Below, piece by piece: positions 26,024 through 37,022 of a stretch of DNA of 64,000 bases (positions are counted from its first letter, which is position 1; every line of letters begins with the position of its first letter). Position numbers and translations under genes: made by a program. This stretch comes from Chalciporus piperatus (taxonomy: Eukaryota; Basidiomycota; Agaricomycetes; Boletales; Boletaceae), in NCBI GenBank assembly GCA_038093975.1, contig JBBPTG010000018.1, positions 124,001 to 188,000 on the forward strand. The letters run 5' to 3'. Under the pieces are notes generated by a model. It saw only the letters and a list, made by a program, of their open reading frames with translations, made no database searches and was not told the origin of the DNA.

Positions 26024-27868
26024 TCACCCCATGCAGGCTCCATAGATATCCTCTGGAATGATGGCATTCAGCAGCTCGATGAAATCGTCAAATGGAACCC
26101 ATGCAAGGCTAGGCACGGGTGTGCCCTCATGCATAACGCGGACGAATCTTCGGCCATTGACATCACGCCAGACCTGTAAACCAATTACACGAGAGTCACT
26201 AGCACGTCAATCTTCACATACCTCCATGACTATCTCGCTACCCATAGCGGGCCACCGCAAACTACCTCCAATCTCCGTACTTCCAAGTCCCAGGCCAGCT
26301 GCGAGTCGAATCATGGACCCATCGTGTCCAACGTAAAACCTGAGTTTGTGAGTCTCCTCGCCCGCCTGGAAGCGTTGGAAGTTGTGTAACAGCTCGGCAA
26401 AGAACACTCCTAGTGAGACAGAGGAATGAGCATTTCTGTCAGGAATAACGTTCAGAAAATGCGGCTTACCAAATGTGAGCGAGGTATAGGTCGAAGTGTT
26501 CTGTGCCGAGTTGAATATGTAACTTGATAGATTGTCAGATTTAAGACGACCGCTCGTCAAGTACTCACTTATATTCCCAATCTCCGAGTGCGAACACAGT
26601 ACTGGCATCCTCCTGGGAGACACATGCGCCCGTGGAATTGCAGGGAAGCGGATGACCATGACAAGTGCGCGACGTGAACGTGTCGAAGAAATGGTCATCT
26701 GTGCGCTCATAAGATGCTTCGATTCATGACACTAGCAAGGAGGATGCAGGTACGCACACCAGGAATTCCAATCGCTCAATCCCGCGGTGCCGAGCATATC
26801 GTCCAGTCTATTTTGGAGATTCTGGTACTGCACGAGGTGATCTGTCCAAGCTGGCACGGATTGGTACGCTGCACGGATAGCATTGGCATTTGGGCATGCA
26901 TAATTTGGGACCAGTGAATCGATCTAAGAAGAGTACCGGGGTAGTGAACAGTTAGGCACAATAAGAACGAAATAAAGGGAAGGAACATACATTTTGAGGC
27001 TGAGTATGTATTGGCCATCGCTGTGAGATCGTACTCGGGTCCATGCCATACAAGATCGCACCCGCGACCTGATGCGTACGGACCTCCGTAGACGTTCGAA
27101 TGTATATGTCCTCAGTGTTCACGGTATCTAAGAACCCAAGCTTGTGATGATAGACGGACCAAAAGTCCTGCAAACACGAAACCTCGAATTCAGAGAATAG
27201 AACAAGCGACTAGCCGAACCAACCTGCCCGTGCTTGATGGAATCTTCCAGACCCTCTTTAGTGAGCTGGCCAGCATCACAGGTGCCCTGCCAGATTTGAT
27301 TGGCGAAAGGATGCCACTCCGAGATGACAGTCTCATGGTAAACTTGCGTGGTTCCTGCTGCGTAGTCCTGTTGGAGAATGCCGTCGCAATTCCAGCCAGA
27401 ACTGGGGTTGAGTTCCCGTTCGTTGGGGTATAAATTATCAGGAGTTCGCTAGTATGGAAAGAATTGTAAGTAGTCGGCAACCCGAACAGACGCCCAACTT
27501 GAACCTCAAGGTTGAACAGCTCTTTCAAGCCTCTGTCACTTACTTTGTGGTGACGGATGACAACATTCATATAATCAAGTGTAGCCTCGGGGTCATAAGG
27601 TCCTGCATAGTGTTGGGCATTGACATGAGGTGCATTGCAGTAATTGTACGTGTTCCATGGAAGGTTAGCTGGGGTGACCGAAGAATTGTAAACGCCTGTG
27701 TAGTCGAGGGTGAGTTGCTGTCGATCACGCTCGCTTCAGTCAACCCAGAAATGACCCAGACCGCTCGGTGAGACGCACCATGCTAAATTGCGTCGTGTTT
27801 ACCGTGACCTGATGGTTCCAAGGAGTCCAGAACATCGGCATAGAGGCCGTGGGTGCATACAAGCTCAT
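26024..27868 (-). CDS. Histidine acid phosphatase (histidine phosphatase branch 2), N-terminal exon not resolved
   Basis: Phosphomonoesterase, probably secreted. The phosphate-binding motif is VVIRHHKRTPDNLYPNE, where the usual RHGxRxP reads RHHKRTP. The proton-donor His-Asp is in RFYVGHDGSMIRLAAGLGLG. Between them are STEVRTHQVAGAILYGMDP, NYACPNANAIRAAY and CHGHPLPCNSTGACVSQEDAST. Before the active site is LYAPTASMPMFWTPWNHQVT, joined by an intron to QLTLDYTGVYNSSVTPANLPWN. These are typical of fungal acid phosphatase-like proteins. The stop TGA is at 26024 after EDIYGACMG. The ATG at 27868 is in frame (MSLYAPTA), but relatives have a signal peptide before this point, so a 5' exon probably lies in 27900-28320. 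Six or more introns. Confidence 0.85.
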
Positions 27869-28448
27869 CAGCTGGTCCAGTCAATCAATGGTGTGCATCT
27901 CCTGGACCTCTCGCGCCGGTGTAGTAAGTCAGTGATCGAAGGAAGTGACTGTGACAGTCAGGATGCAATTGTCAGATTTTGCGGCTAGAAAGTAGTCTGC
28001 CTCCAACTTCCGGGTCGTTCAACGGATCAAAGTCAACTTCACGGTACGAGTCTATTGGATATCCTATTCTGCACGATGCAATCTAACTTCGACCTCACTA
28101 ACCACTGATCCCTTTTCGTTGCACCCAAACCTAAGGCGTACCCTCGCGGCGAGTTGACGCCTGGGAAGCACGTCCAGATATGTATGGAAAAAGATAAAGA
28201 TAAGGACTTCCGACGAGAGGGCCTTGATGCGCAACTCTGAGAGTACAGCATGGCGACCTAGTAATGCAAGCGTTGCAGCAGCCTGGTGTTCCAAAGGAAA
28301 TGAAGGCGGCGCCCAATCTTGATCTTCGGAGCTAGGGAACCAGACTTCGAATGCTTAGGTCAACCTTGGAAGCGTAAGATACAAAGAAAGCCCCTGGCTT
28401 GCAAAAGACTGACCTACGTGATAAGCATGGAATGAGGATAGATCTTCC

Positions 28449-29118
28449 TCAAACATCCTCTCCGAACGAAAGTAAACTCTTGCCCTCTCGCTTCGACTTC
28501 TTTTTCGGAGCTTTCTTGACCTTATCATTCTCATCACCACTGTCGTCTGCATCTGCAACGATCCGTCGCTTGAGTTTGCTCGACTTTGTATTAGATTTTG
28601 CGCTCGAAGACGAAAATGAAAGACTGGATGCAGCCTGCTTTGACTTGGCACTCTCCTTTGGAGGTTGCCTTTTATCTCCCTCCTGTTTTGGTGACTCGTC
28701 ATCAGACACAGGGAGAGGGGGAAGTCCCTTCTCTGTTCCAGAAGTATGAGTGCGGGCATAACACAAACAGACCCAACCACAAACGTTTCCTCCTTTCGTT
28801 CTCTGCATCCCGCTCTGTCAGGTGTTTCCCGGCCTTCAATACGACCACCTGTGGCTTCTCGTCGTCGTCATCTTCATCAGCGCTTCCGGGATCATCACTT
28901 GGACGCTCCGGAATTGATGGGCGAACGGGAATCGACGGGCGAACGGGAATGGGAGGTCGGCCTGACCCATCATCGTAGTACTGTGGTTCGTCCTCGTCTT
29001 CGTCTTCGTTGGATATTCCCTTGACTTTGTTCTGGAACTTTTGAAGGAATGCGGGAACCTGCGATTGATACTGAAGTCGTGAAGAAAGTTGGTGTCTAGT
29101 TGGCTCCCTTGAACCCAT
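28449..29118 (-). CDS. DUF4604 family protein (KIAA1143-like)
   Basis: Small, highly charged, presumably nuclear protein of unknown role, conserved from fungi to animals. Start ATG 29118: MGSREPTRHQLSSRLQYQSQ, then VPAFLQKFQNKVKG, the N-terminal conserved block of the family. An acidic stretch and a small internal repeat (RPSIPVRPSIPERPS) follow. The second hallmark is DDDDEKPQVVVLKAGKHLTERDAENERRK. One intron (donor AAAC/GTTTGT, acceptor GGAACAG) joins to QKGLPPLPVSDDESPKQ. The tail is Ser/Lys-rich with KLKRR and ends KSLLSFGEDV, matching the family's 'SLLSF' end. About 200 residues. Confidence 0.85.
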
Positions 29119-29271
29119 TGTAATTACTTGTGGTGATGGAGTATAGTTGTGGGGCAACTTGAACACTTGTGGGAGACTACGATTGAATTACGCTTGCCTT
29201 TTCCAGCATCATCCTCTTGTCTCCGTACGATCATCTGCACCGATAGTTCAACAGTGCACCGCCGCAGGCCA
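29119..29271. promoter_or_regulatory. Compact divergent promoter (DUF4604 / F-box gene)
   Basis: Only 153 nt lie between the opposed ATG codons. Both genes must share this segment or have starts within it. No named element seen. Confidence 0.4.
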
Positions 29272-30879
29272 ATGAAGCTGTCCTTGAACGAATTGAACGA
29301 CGATATCCTCATCTACATCTTCACTGCGCTCTCCATCCCGGACATCCTTCGTCTAAGGCAGGTGAGAATGAACTTTACGCGTAAGATCATAACGGTCGTA
29401 TTCACATCTTCCTCGACAGGCATCTCGACGACTATATCTCGTCTCAGAGCAACACTCCGTTTGGGTGAATGCCTGCACGAATGAAATCGCCCGCAACGGC
29501 ATTCCCTTCCCTCGGCGTCCGCTGACATCGCTATCTCCCCAAAACCTAAAGCGACAAACACTCCGTGCATATAAGCTTGGTCTCAATTGGAGATCTCCAA
29601 ATACAAAGCTTTACACCCACGCATTGACGACCAGCAAAGGTGGAACCATAGAAGAGATCAAATTTCTGTCCCATCGCGGGCGGAATTGGATTGTCACCAC
29701 CTCACTCACAATCTGGTGGGACCTGTACATTAGGGATTGCGATACCCTTCGGATGGTCTCCAATTGGAGCCCTGGAAAAGCTATTTTTCATGGAATGGTC
29801 GTGAACTCGGAGGATGATTCGGACGCTGCGATCGCGATCTCCGTACACAGAGATGGGTTTGTATCGGAGTGTATCCTGAACGCAATGTCTGTACTTAACT
29901 GCTTTCAGTTACACGGCTGTCGACATCCTCGCGGTATCTGTTGACCAATCGCGAGGCGTAACTGTCCAGTCATTGACCACCCTAGACACACACCTCAGGC
30001 CAGTGGCTCTGAAAGGCGATCTCGTTGTCTTGTGCGATCATGATTCCGAAACCTTGATATTGAACTGGAAGACTCGAGAGCAGGGTCTATTAAAGAGTCC
30101 TGAAACATTTCAGGTGACGAGACTGGTCCCAAGAATCTTGTTCTGATGGACTCAGTTATGAGCAGGACAAACCACTGCAAGTCGATTTTGCTCAAGAGAG
30201 CATCTTCGTAGTGCGGGCTCGTTCCATCTGTATATTCGACGAGCCCCGAATGGTCGTTCCAGGCGACGATCTCCCTGTAACCCTACCTCGCGTGACCCAT
30301 TCCTTTGGTTGGGTCGAGGGTGTGTCCTTGGCGTTGAGGCTTTGCTCCCAACTTTGCATCCTCAACACTCCTCAATCAGCTTTATCGTTGCTCGTTCGCA
30401 ACAAGGGAGAAGATCCGTGGAGGCTAACTGAACGATTTCAACTAATGACCCTGAACACAGAGTTTAATCATACTCCTCCGGATACCTCCGCTGACGATCC
30501 AACGACCGGAAACGATGCTATTCCCTTTCCCTTCCAGCTCGTCTCTAGCCTCTCCTCTCGCCACCGGGGCCCGCTGCGCTGTAGGGACATGGTCCTTGGA
30601 TCATACGGGACAGCAGTCTGGGTTCGACCTTCCGACTGGGCTCCCGCCGGTTTGATCGCTGATAGCCACTACTCGGCGGATGTTCCCTCGACAGCATCTC
30701 GAGAGACACTCGTCGTGGCCATGTTTCCGGGTTTGCTGAATCGCTGGTCGTCGGAGGCGTGTGTCAAGGTCACGCTCGAAAACGATGGGACTGGGTGGTC
30801 TTGCTTGGACTATGACGAGGATAGGGGACTTATCGCGTTGGGATCGAATGATGGAAAGGTGACGGTGTTCCGATTATGA
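29272..30879 (+). CDS. F-box protein with propeller-like C-terminal region
   Basis: Probably a cullin-ligase adaptor; target unknown. ATG 29272 opens MKLSLNELNDDILIYIFTAL, then SIPDILRLRQ, a clear F-box (residues 1-30). It continues after an intron with ASRRLYLVSEQHSVWVNACTNEIARNGIPFPRRPL, the usual 'RxLY..S..HxVW' F-box end. The rest has repeated beta-strand-like segments (GRNWIVTTSLTIWWDLYI, DILAVSVDQSRGVTVQSL, GDLVVLCDHDSETLILNWK, SIFVVRARSICIFDEP, DYDEDRGLIALGSNDGKVTVFRL) that resemble blades of a beta-propeller. Introns near 29361-29420, 29856-29908 and 30114-30170. Stop TGA at 30877-30879. Confidence 0.82.
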
Positions 30880-31742
30880 CATGCCTCATGTGATAGAGGC
30901 GAGTCGTTTTATCATTTCTTGTTGGTCATGTTATTAATCCTAGGAATAGGCATCGGAGTCAGATGAAAAGAAGTTCTTTCAGTTGACTCCATTGGTAGTT
31001 CGAGCTAGTACGTCATTGACAACTGTTTGAAACCTTTATGAACCCAGAAGCCCTGCAATGAAGGGTATTGTCCCTAAAGTGTTGTTCAGGTAATCACTTT
31101 CTGGCGCGGACGTGACCTGGTCTCCCCAAACGAGACTCTCAATGAGCAGAAGACAGTCGTCGTGCTCTATTGAGAGAGAGACGCGACCGATGTCTCGTTT
31201 CGATGATCGTGAGCCTGTACTGCTCGTACTGATGATCTTTCGTGTACCAAATACCTCCTCTAACGATTATCGCATGAAAAACGAGCCAACCGCGCAACAT
31301 CCAAGCGAGCGACGCGTCGATCGTCGCGATCCCGATTCATGACGAATGGGAGTGAGTCCCAGGGCATACTTTATGTAATACACCATCCTCCCTCTGATCT
31401 CTCCGACTCGCTGAGCAGTCCCTCGATACTCCCTCGATTGACGTTTGGATTTAGATCTGAACGCTTGGCGTAGGGTCAGATCCGCGTGCATAGATCGTTT
31501 TGATTGTCAAGGTACGGGAACCTGTACCCGCCCATGACACATGCAAGTACCCGCGAGAGAGTGATGCAGTCGGTCAGGGGGGCGAATGTTGGAGCATACT
31601 ATTCAATTGAGATCGGCAGTTGAATAGCGACGCGTCATTCCGCGTCACAGAGACGCCTTGTGTATCATACTGTGAGTAGTACCGACCGCAGTTCTGACTC
31701 CGTTCTGTCTCAACTTGAAGCCGAAGGAATCACATTGATGGC

Positions 31743-31750
31743 CCTCGTAC
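31743..31750. repeat. Target-site duplication, left copy (CCTCGTAC)
   Basis: Eight bases directly before the left terminal repeat, repeated exactly at 32880-32887 after the right terminal repeat. Confidence 0.9.
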
Positions 31751-32005
31751 AGGCCCCCGGATAATCCCTATGTAACCTGGGTCCAAAAAGTTCGCTCCAT
31801 GTCCGGACAAAACCCATCAAAAATTGGCTGATTATGTCCGGATTGGACCTGGGTCCCCCCTCCGGGGTGCGTAGTTTTGTCCGGACTGGGATCTGGGTCT
31901 ATTTTTTTTCTTCTGAGGGGCTCGTTTTTGTCTGGACAAGGCTCTGGGTCTATTTTTCCCCAGAGGTCATATCTACCTGCGAGCTTTGTATTCGACATAT
32001 CCTAA

Positions 32006-32615
32006 TCAATCCTCGTCCTCCGAACGACCCATTTTCGCTCGTTTTCGGAAAAGCTGTCCGGCCTTCATGATTTTGAGCTCTGCAGCTTGTAAGGTCCGAA
32101 ATGACTCATAGGCAGACTCTGAAAGCCCAATCATACCCGATTTGTTTGCTCTGGGATGGTCGTGGCCAGGTAAGACACAGAGGAATGCTGTCGAGGGAAG
32201 AATTGCGAACTTGTGACAATGAAACTGGGCCGTGGCATCGGTATATGGCGTGAACTGGTTGCGGAAATGCTGTTGGAAGACTTCCACACCGACAAATGAA
32301 ATTGCGGCTACTTGATCCACAGTCTCGACAGCGGCATGCATTCCGTTTCGACCCCCTCCCCTCGAATATATCGCACACTGTCGCCGGATAATTAGTATGA
32401 TAGACACTTCATGTGCGCGCCTCTGGTAGTTTGGGGTCGGTGAGATCACCTGTAGTGTCCATAGGGATATGTGAGAGGTATGAAATTGTGTAATTTGAAA
32501 GCGAAGCAACAAGATCGAGCTCAGCGTGTCTCAACATGGGATCGATGAGCCAACAAATTAGTGAGTGTGTCTCTGTAATGAGGCAAAATAATGTCACTAA
32601 CCTGGATCGAACCAT
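32006..32615 (-). CDS. Possible captured gene inside the transposon, unknown function
   Basis: Two minus-strand frames have coding-like composition. From an ATG at 32615 one reads LICWLIDPMLRHAELDLVAS, then LSNYTISYLSHIPMDTTGDL, to TDPKLPEAR. The next (to stop at 32006) reads SRGGGRNGMHAAVETVDQ, VAAISFVGVEVFQQHFRNQF, FAILPSTAFLCVLPGHDHPRANKSG and ends KAGQLFRKRAKMGRSEDED. An intron near 32380-32420 could join them. I recognise no family. It is not a transposase by any motif I can see. Either a host gene fragment carried by the element or an element-specific protein. Confidence 0.4.
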
Positions 32616-32663
32616 AATCTACATGTACACTATCATCGGCCTCTTCCGCTAAGCTATCAGGTT
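32599..32663 (-). other. tRNA-like fragment inside the transposon
   Basis: On the minus strand a 65-nt segment has an A-box-like TAGCTTAGCGGAAGAGG and a B-box-like GGTTCGATCC. Its ends AACCTG and CAGGTT can pair as an acceptor stem, and a D stem GCTT/AGGC forms. The T stem is incomplete and no 5-bp anticodon stem is clear, so it is not a functional tRNA. Confidence 0.45.
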
Positions 32664-32879
32664 GGTGAAAATATTTCACCTCATACCCCCATGTCCGGAC
32701 TTGGATCAGGGTAACACACGAACTCCACGCCCGCGTCCGGACACTTGCACCTGGCCCACTCCCGTTTTTGGCCTCAATCTGTCCGGACTTTGGGCCTCCT
32801 GGACCTGGGTGAACAGCCTCAAAAGGCCAAAATCTGTCCGGATCCGGACCCAGGTTACATAGGGATTATCCGGGGGCCT

Positions 32880-32887
32880 CCTCGTAC
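32880..32887. repeat. Target-site duplication, right copy (CCTCGTAC)
   Basis: Exact match to 31743-31750; flanks the right end of the element. Confidence 0.9.
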
Positions 32888-35800
32888 TCACTCTTACCAA
32901 GGACATGACATGGCGTTAATCCCTCAATGTCTCGGACAAATATAAGTATGAACCAGATACGCCGCAACTGACATGAACAATGGAAGCGAGATTTGAAACA
33001 CCGGCTATATGCGCCGAGTGAAACACGCCTACGAGAAGACACATGTATGCATTGGAGTAGTAGACGATCTCAGACGATGGGTGTGGAAGTCGTTATCAAG
33101 CTCGAGGGTCGTCAACGGTATCTATTAACCGCCAACCATCGAGGCCGCAAGTCCAACGCCATGGCCCATGTCCCTGAGTGACATACAAAATGAAACCTGA
33201 AGGCCTGACCGTGCAGGTCCACACTATACATACATTGAGCACTTACCCATAAGAGTCTCATTCTCATCTGGTCTTCATTCATCCAGTGACTCATAACTCA
33301 TGATCATACACGGGTCATAACCGGCCATATCAAAAATTCGAACTACATACTCGAACGCCCTTATCGGGATTAGATTGACTGATCTGATATCGATTAGCAA
33401 TTACCTTTGCATTGCTTGATTTCACGGACGGGACGGATCTCGAGTTCGTCGCGTTGGATAGAATATTGAATGAGAGGACGTGAATGGGAATGCATTATCG
33501 ACTTGCAAGTTGGTAAGTTCTGCTACCATGGATATTACTTTGTAGGAAGAGCCTCGATGTCGAACCCGTGGCGTACGGGGCGTGGCGTCTGGTATCTGGT
33601 GTCTGGGGTCTCAAAGTTGATCAGTTGGGGGACGCGCCGACGGGGCGAGGATAGTACGTGGCGTATCGCACAATGTGGTCGGCAAACTTTAAACCTGGCC
33701 TCAAGATCAGACAAAGGGCCTATTGTCGCCTTTTGTCTAACCTTTTTGTCCGATCAAGGGCCAGTTCAAAGATTGCTGACTGCGTTGTGATATATGCCAG
33801 TGTAGTTTCGGCTGTTTGGCGATCGATAAGTGCTACTAGACTAAATAGAGCTGCTGATTCAGAATCAAAATGAATGTCAACTCTAATCACGGTGGTCCTG
33901 TCGGTCGTGTTTTCGTGTTTTGAATGACCGGCAGGTTTCCCCTCCGGTTGGTAAGTTTCACAGAAGCAGCAGCAGCAGGGTGAGTGCAAGGGGTGGAAGA
34001 ATGGAAGAATGACGGGGATAGCATTGGCCGGTGACCGGTGACCGGAATCGTGTATCAGTGACATTACAATGTGACGCTTCAAGTTATGAGCGCGTGTACT
34101 GGTATGCCGCGTGGTTTAAATGTCGTTTCTCGCGCTTGTGTTATTGGGCGTGTGTGGTGTGGAACCTGTGTTGTGTTATGATATATTATTGTGGCCTCCG
34201 AGCCGTCCATTCTCCATCTCCGTGCTCGCATGTAGTATGTAGCTGCGAGTGAAGAGACGAAGGTGTGTTTTGGAGAATTATAGGTTTGTCAGGTAAATAG
34301 TATGTGGGCAAGAGCGCTTCGCGGACTGGTTGAAACGTGGTTCATGGAGGCGAGAAGCGAACATGAGGTTGGTGGTCGTTGGTGCGTTACGAGACTGGGG
34401 ATTGGAAAACCTGTGTATAGGACACGTGTTAGACAAGCAACTTCGTGTGGGGAGATACGAGCTGACTGTCGCTGAGAGACCGAGGAGCGATAATGGTTGG
34501 AACGTTGCGCTTGGTCACCTGCAGCGTTTTGCGAATGGATGATCGAGAAACCCTCCTTGTGGGTCCAGGTCCACAGGCTCTGCGGTGACCGGTCGGTTGA
34601 GCGATATCCTCGTTTATAGTCGAGTCTGCGTTTAGAAGTTAATCTTCAATCAATATACGTGCCGTAATGCTGGTCGTCGTTCATTGACTGACATGTGTAG
34701 CATTATGTTGCTTCCCGTCGAGTGATGCCCCACGAGCAATAAATGAATGATCTGAGAGTCTGGGTGTTCTATGACTGATCCGACTTCAAGGTCTGAGCAG
34801 GTCGACCAAGACAGCCGTTTCGAGCTTGACAGCGGAATTAAGCCACGTCCGGTTAGTTTTCGCCCCACCGGCAGGTACATATATTTCCACGCTCAAACGC
34901 GATAATTCCTTCGGAAAAGGGTTAGCGGAAAGAAGACTAACCAACTTGTGTCTTGGTACGAACCATAAACGGCGAACCTCATCCTGCAATGCTAAACGTC
35001 AGTAGACACGCCCCTGATAGAAGGGAAATAGCCCCATGAAAAAGGTAAGATAGAGAGGTCCCCGCTCCGATATCCACCCGCCGAAGACTCGAATCAACCG
35101 CTGAACGTCAACGAGGTCCAATAGGTCCTCAGAAATGAACAGCCCAGACCCATAAACATGTGAAAATCATAGGGGGTGAGCAACCGACGACCAAATCTAC
35201 GGCTCCGACACGTCTTCAGTACGTCAAATTATGGTGGGCAAATGACCCGATCTGAGTGGCAAATCAAAAGGCAAGTTAATGGTCGCAATCTAATTTCCGT
35301 ACGTGGCCCATGATGGTTGGAACTTGGTGGTAGGTACGACCGAGCCTCGGATACGTTAGTGAGGCTGGACAACTTGAATGATTCACGCACACGATTCGGA
35401 TCGCGATGGGATGCGCACGGATTGCGCTCAGCCAGTGGAATAGCGGACAAGCTGAGTCGAGACTTGTTGTCGCCGCGAGTAGTAACCTAAACGATCCACT
35501 GCACTCACGGAACCCGACTCGTGCGGGGATCGGGGTGGGATCAACGTTCGATGCTCGGTGCATCAGGGCTTCGAATGCGATGAGCGCGTGATCTGTGTCG
35601 AGATTGGGATTAGGTTGGATGACGGGAGAGAGGTCTTCGATTGTGTTTCACGGTCATAAAGCGTGTTCGACTTGATGGAGAGCACGTGTGTTTGCAATGC
35701 TCAGTCATCTAAGTAGCAGGAGGTACCAGGGGCCGTAGGGAAAGAACTGCGGAGTGGAGTTTTCATGTGAACAAAGTTGTGATAGGTAGTGCGGGCTGGA

Positions 35801-36718
35801 AGACACGTGTTAGAGACTCTTCGCCGTGTGTCCCGTGGAAGCCACGGCTGTCCAAGACCAAAGTGGGAATGCTAGGTTTGAAAGTAAGTCGGCGCAATGA
35901 ACGAGCTGATGATTACCGTATCGTATTCGTATCCTCCGCCTCGAGTTTCGATCGACAGCCAAGTTCACGTTGGCCGCAGTCCAAGTGTGCTGGGCAACCC
36001 GTATCGAGATCCGAATGCGGTGCAAAAGGGTGCGTGGGCACGGCGGTACTCATCGGTGATGAATCTGAGGAAAGAACTTCCCTTTACGGTAATCTGGGGG
36101 TGCCTCACCAAATCCTTATTTGGGAATACAAAAGGATCCGTAAATGGACAGATGGATCAGTGATGGATCGCATTGGATCGCAAGACGGCGAGGTATATGG
36201 AGGGTACAGGAAGAGAGTAGCATGCAATGCCATGCTTTGAAGGGCGTGGGGGTAGTGATGGAGGGAATGATTTGGGGTGAGCTGGTGTCAGGTGGACTGG
36301 TCTGGGTGCTGTGGGTAAAGGGGAAGTGTGTTTGCTTAATCGGATACGTACAGCACAGAAGTGGTTCTTATAGACGTATGGAGTAACAGACCCCAACTAC
36401 TGCATACACGAGAAATCGAAAGGGTCGTTAGCCACCAGCGCGGAAGGAGGAGTCGCTCGAGGTACGTCGTCTTCCACGTTTGACCAAGTCGGTGGACGTG
36501 CTGGATCGGTGAATCGGGAAATCTGAGGGTGGGGGCGTGGGAAGATATTCCTTGCAGATTTGCATCGTGTCAGTGCGTGCCAGTGAGATCCGTCGCCATC
36601 GGGAGATACGGCACGGTCAACTCATTCCATTCAAAGTTGATAGCTTCCCTCCACCGTACGACTCGGTCTCTGGCCAGTCGAAAATACGTCCAAAGGCCAG
36701 AAAGGCCAATACAGCGAT
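32888..36718. other. Long gene-poor stretch; a coding-like fragment on the minus strand at 34786-35150
   Basis: Almost 4 kb without a recognised gene upstream of the GATA factor. On the minus strand, about 35150 to 35000 reads VYGSGLFISEDLLDLVDVQ, then RLIRVFGGWISERGPLYLTFF and MGLFPFYQ. After a likely intron (acceptor GCATTGCAG), 34980 to 34786 reads DEVRRLWFVPRHKLVSLLSA, then NPFPKELSRLSVEIYVPAGG and a stop. This looks like two exons of a gene or gene relic whose upstream part is lost or shifted. I recognise no family. Confidence 0.3.
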
Positions 36719-36800
36719 CTTCTCTTTTCTAGCCTCTTTCTCTCTCTCTCTTCATATCTCCATTTTTCTCATTTTTTTTTCTCGCTTTCTGACAGTTTCT
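36719..36800 (+). promoter_or_regulatory. CT-rich core promoter of the GATA factor gene
   Basis: A long pyrimidine tract (cctctttctctctctctctt and following T-rich runs) lies about 230-300 nt before the ATG at 37023, typical of transcription start regions of strongly regulated fungal genes. The leader between holds short upstream ATGs. Confidence 0.4.
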
Positions 36801-37022
36801 CGTCCTTGAGATCAACTTCCATTTCGCTTCGAGTGCGCTCAGAATCTCACCTTGTTTTGTTTGCTGTCCAGAGATCTGCATCGTACTCTTTTTGCTGTGT
36901 GAGCCATCATCATCATCGCCGATATCTCATTCAGTTCAACGTTATTCGCTCTATAGTCAATACTAACCCGACTTCCTTGTCAAGAAGTACTCGGACACTA
37001 ACACCGACTCATCCGTCCTCGA

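Larger units (their letters stand above)
31751..32879. mobile_element. Non-autonomous DNA transposon, 1129 bp, perfect 34-bp terminal inverted repeats
   Basis: The left end (from 31751, AGGCCCCCGGATAATCCC) and the reverse complement of the right end (to 32879) are identical over 34 bp. Flanking 8-bp direct repeats CCTCGTAC show transposition. Inside each end are four copies of a TGTCCGGAC-type motif (left near 31800, 31833, 31873, 31928; right near 32692, 32731, 32778, 32835), probably transposase-binding sites. No transposase is encoded, so it must be mobilised in trans. An 8-bp duplication points to the hAT or KDZ (Zisupton-like) superfamilies. Identical ends and intact target duplication mean recent insertion. 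30880-31742 upstream holds nothing else I can support. Confidence 0.92.

Noticed and set aside
33650..33790. Short inverted words (AGACAAA...TTTGTCT) as a mobile element
   Set aside because: Arms are only 6-7 nt and no target duplication is visible.
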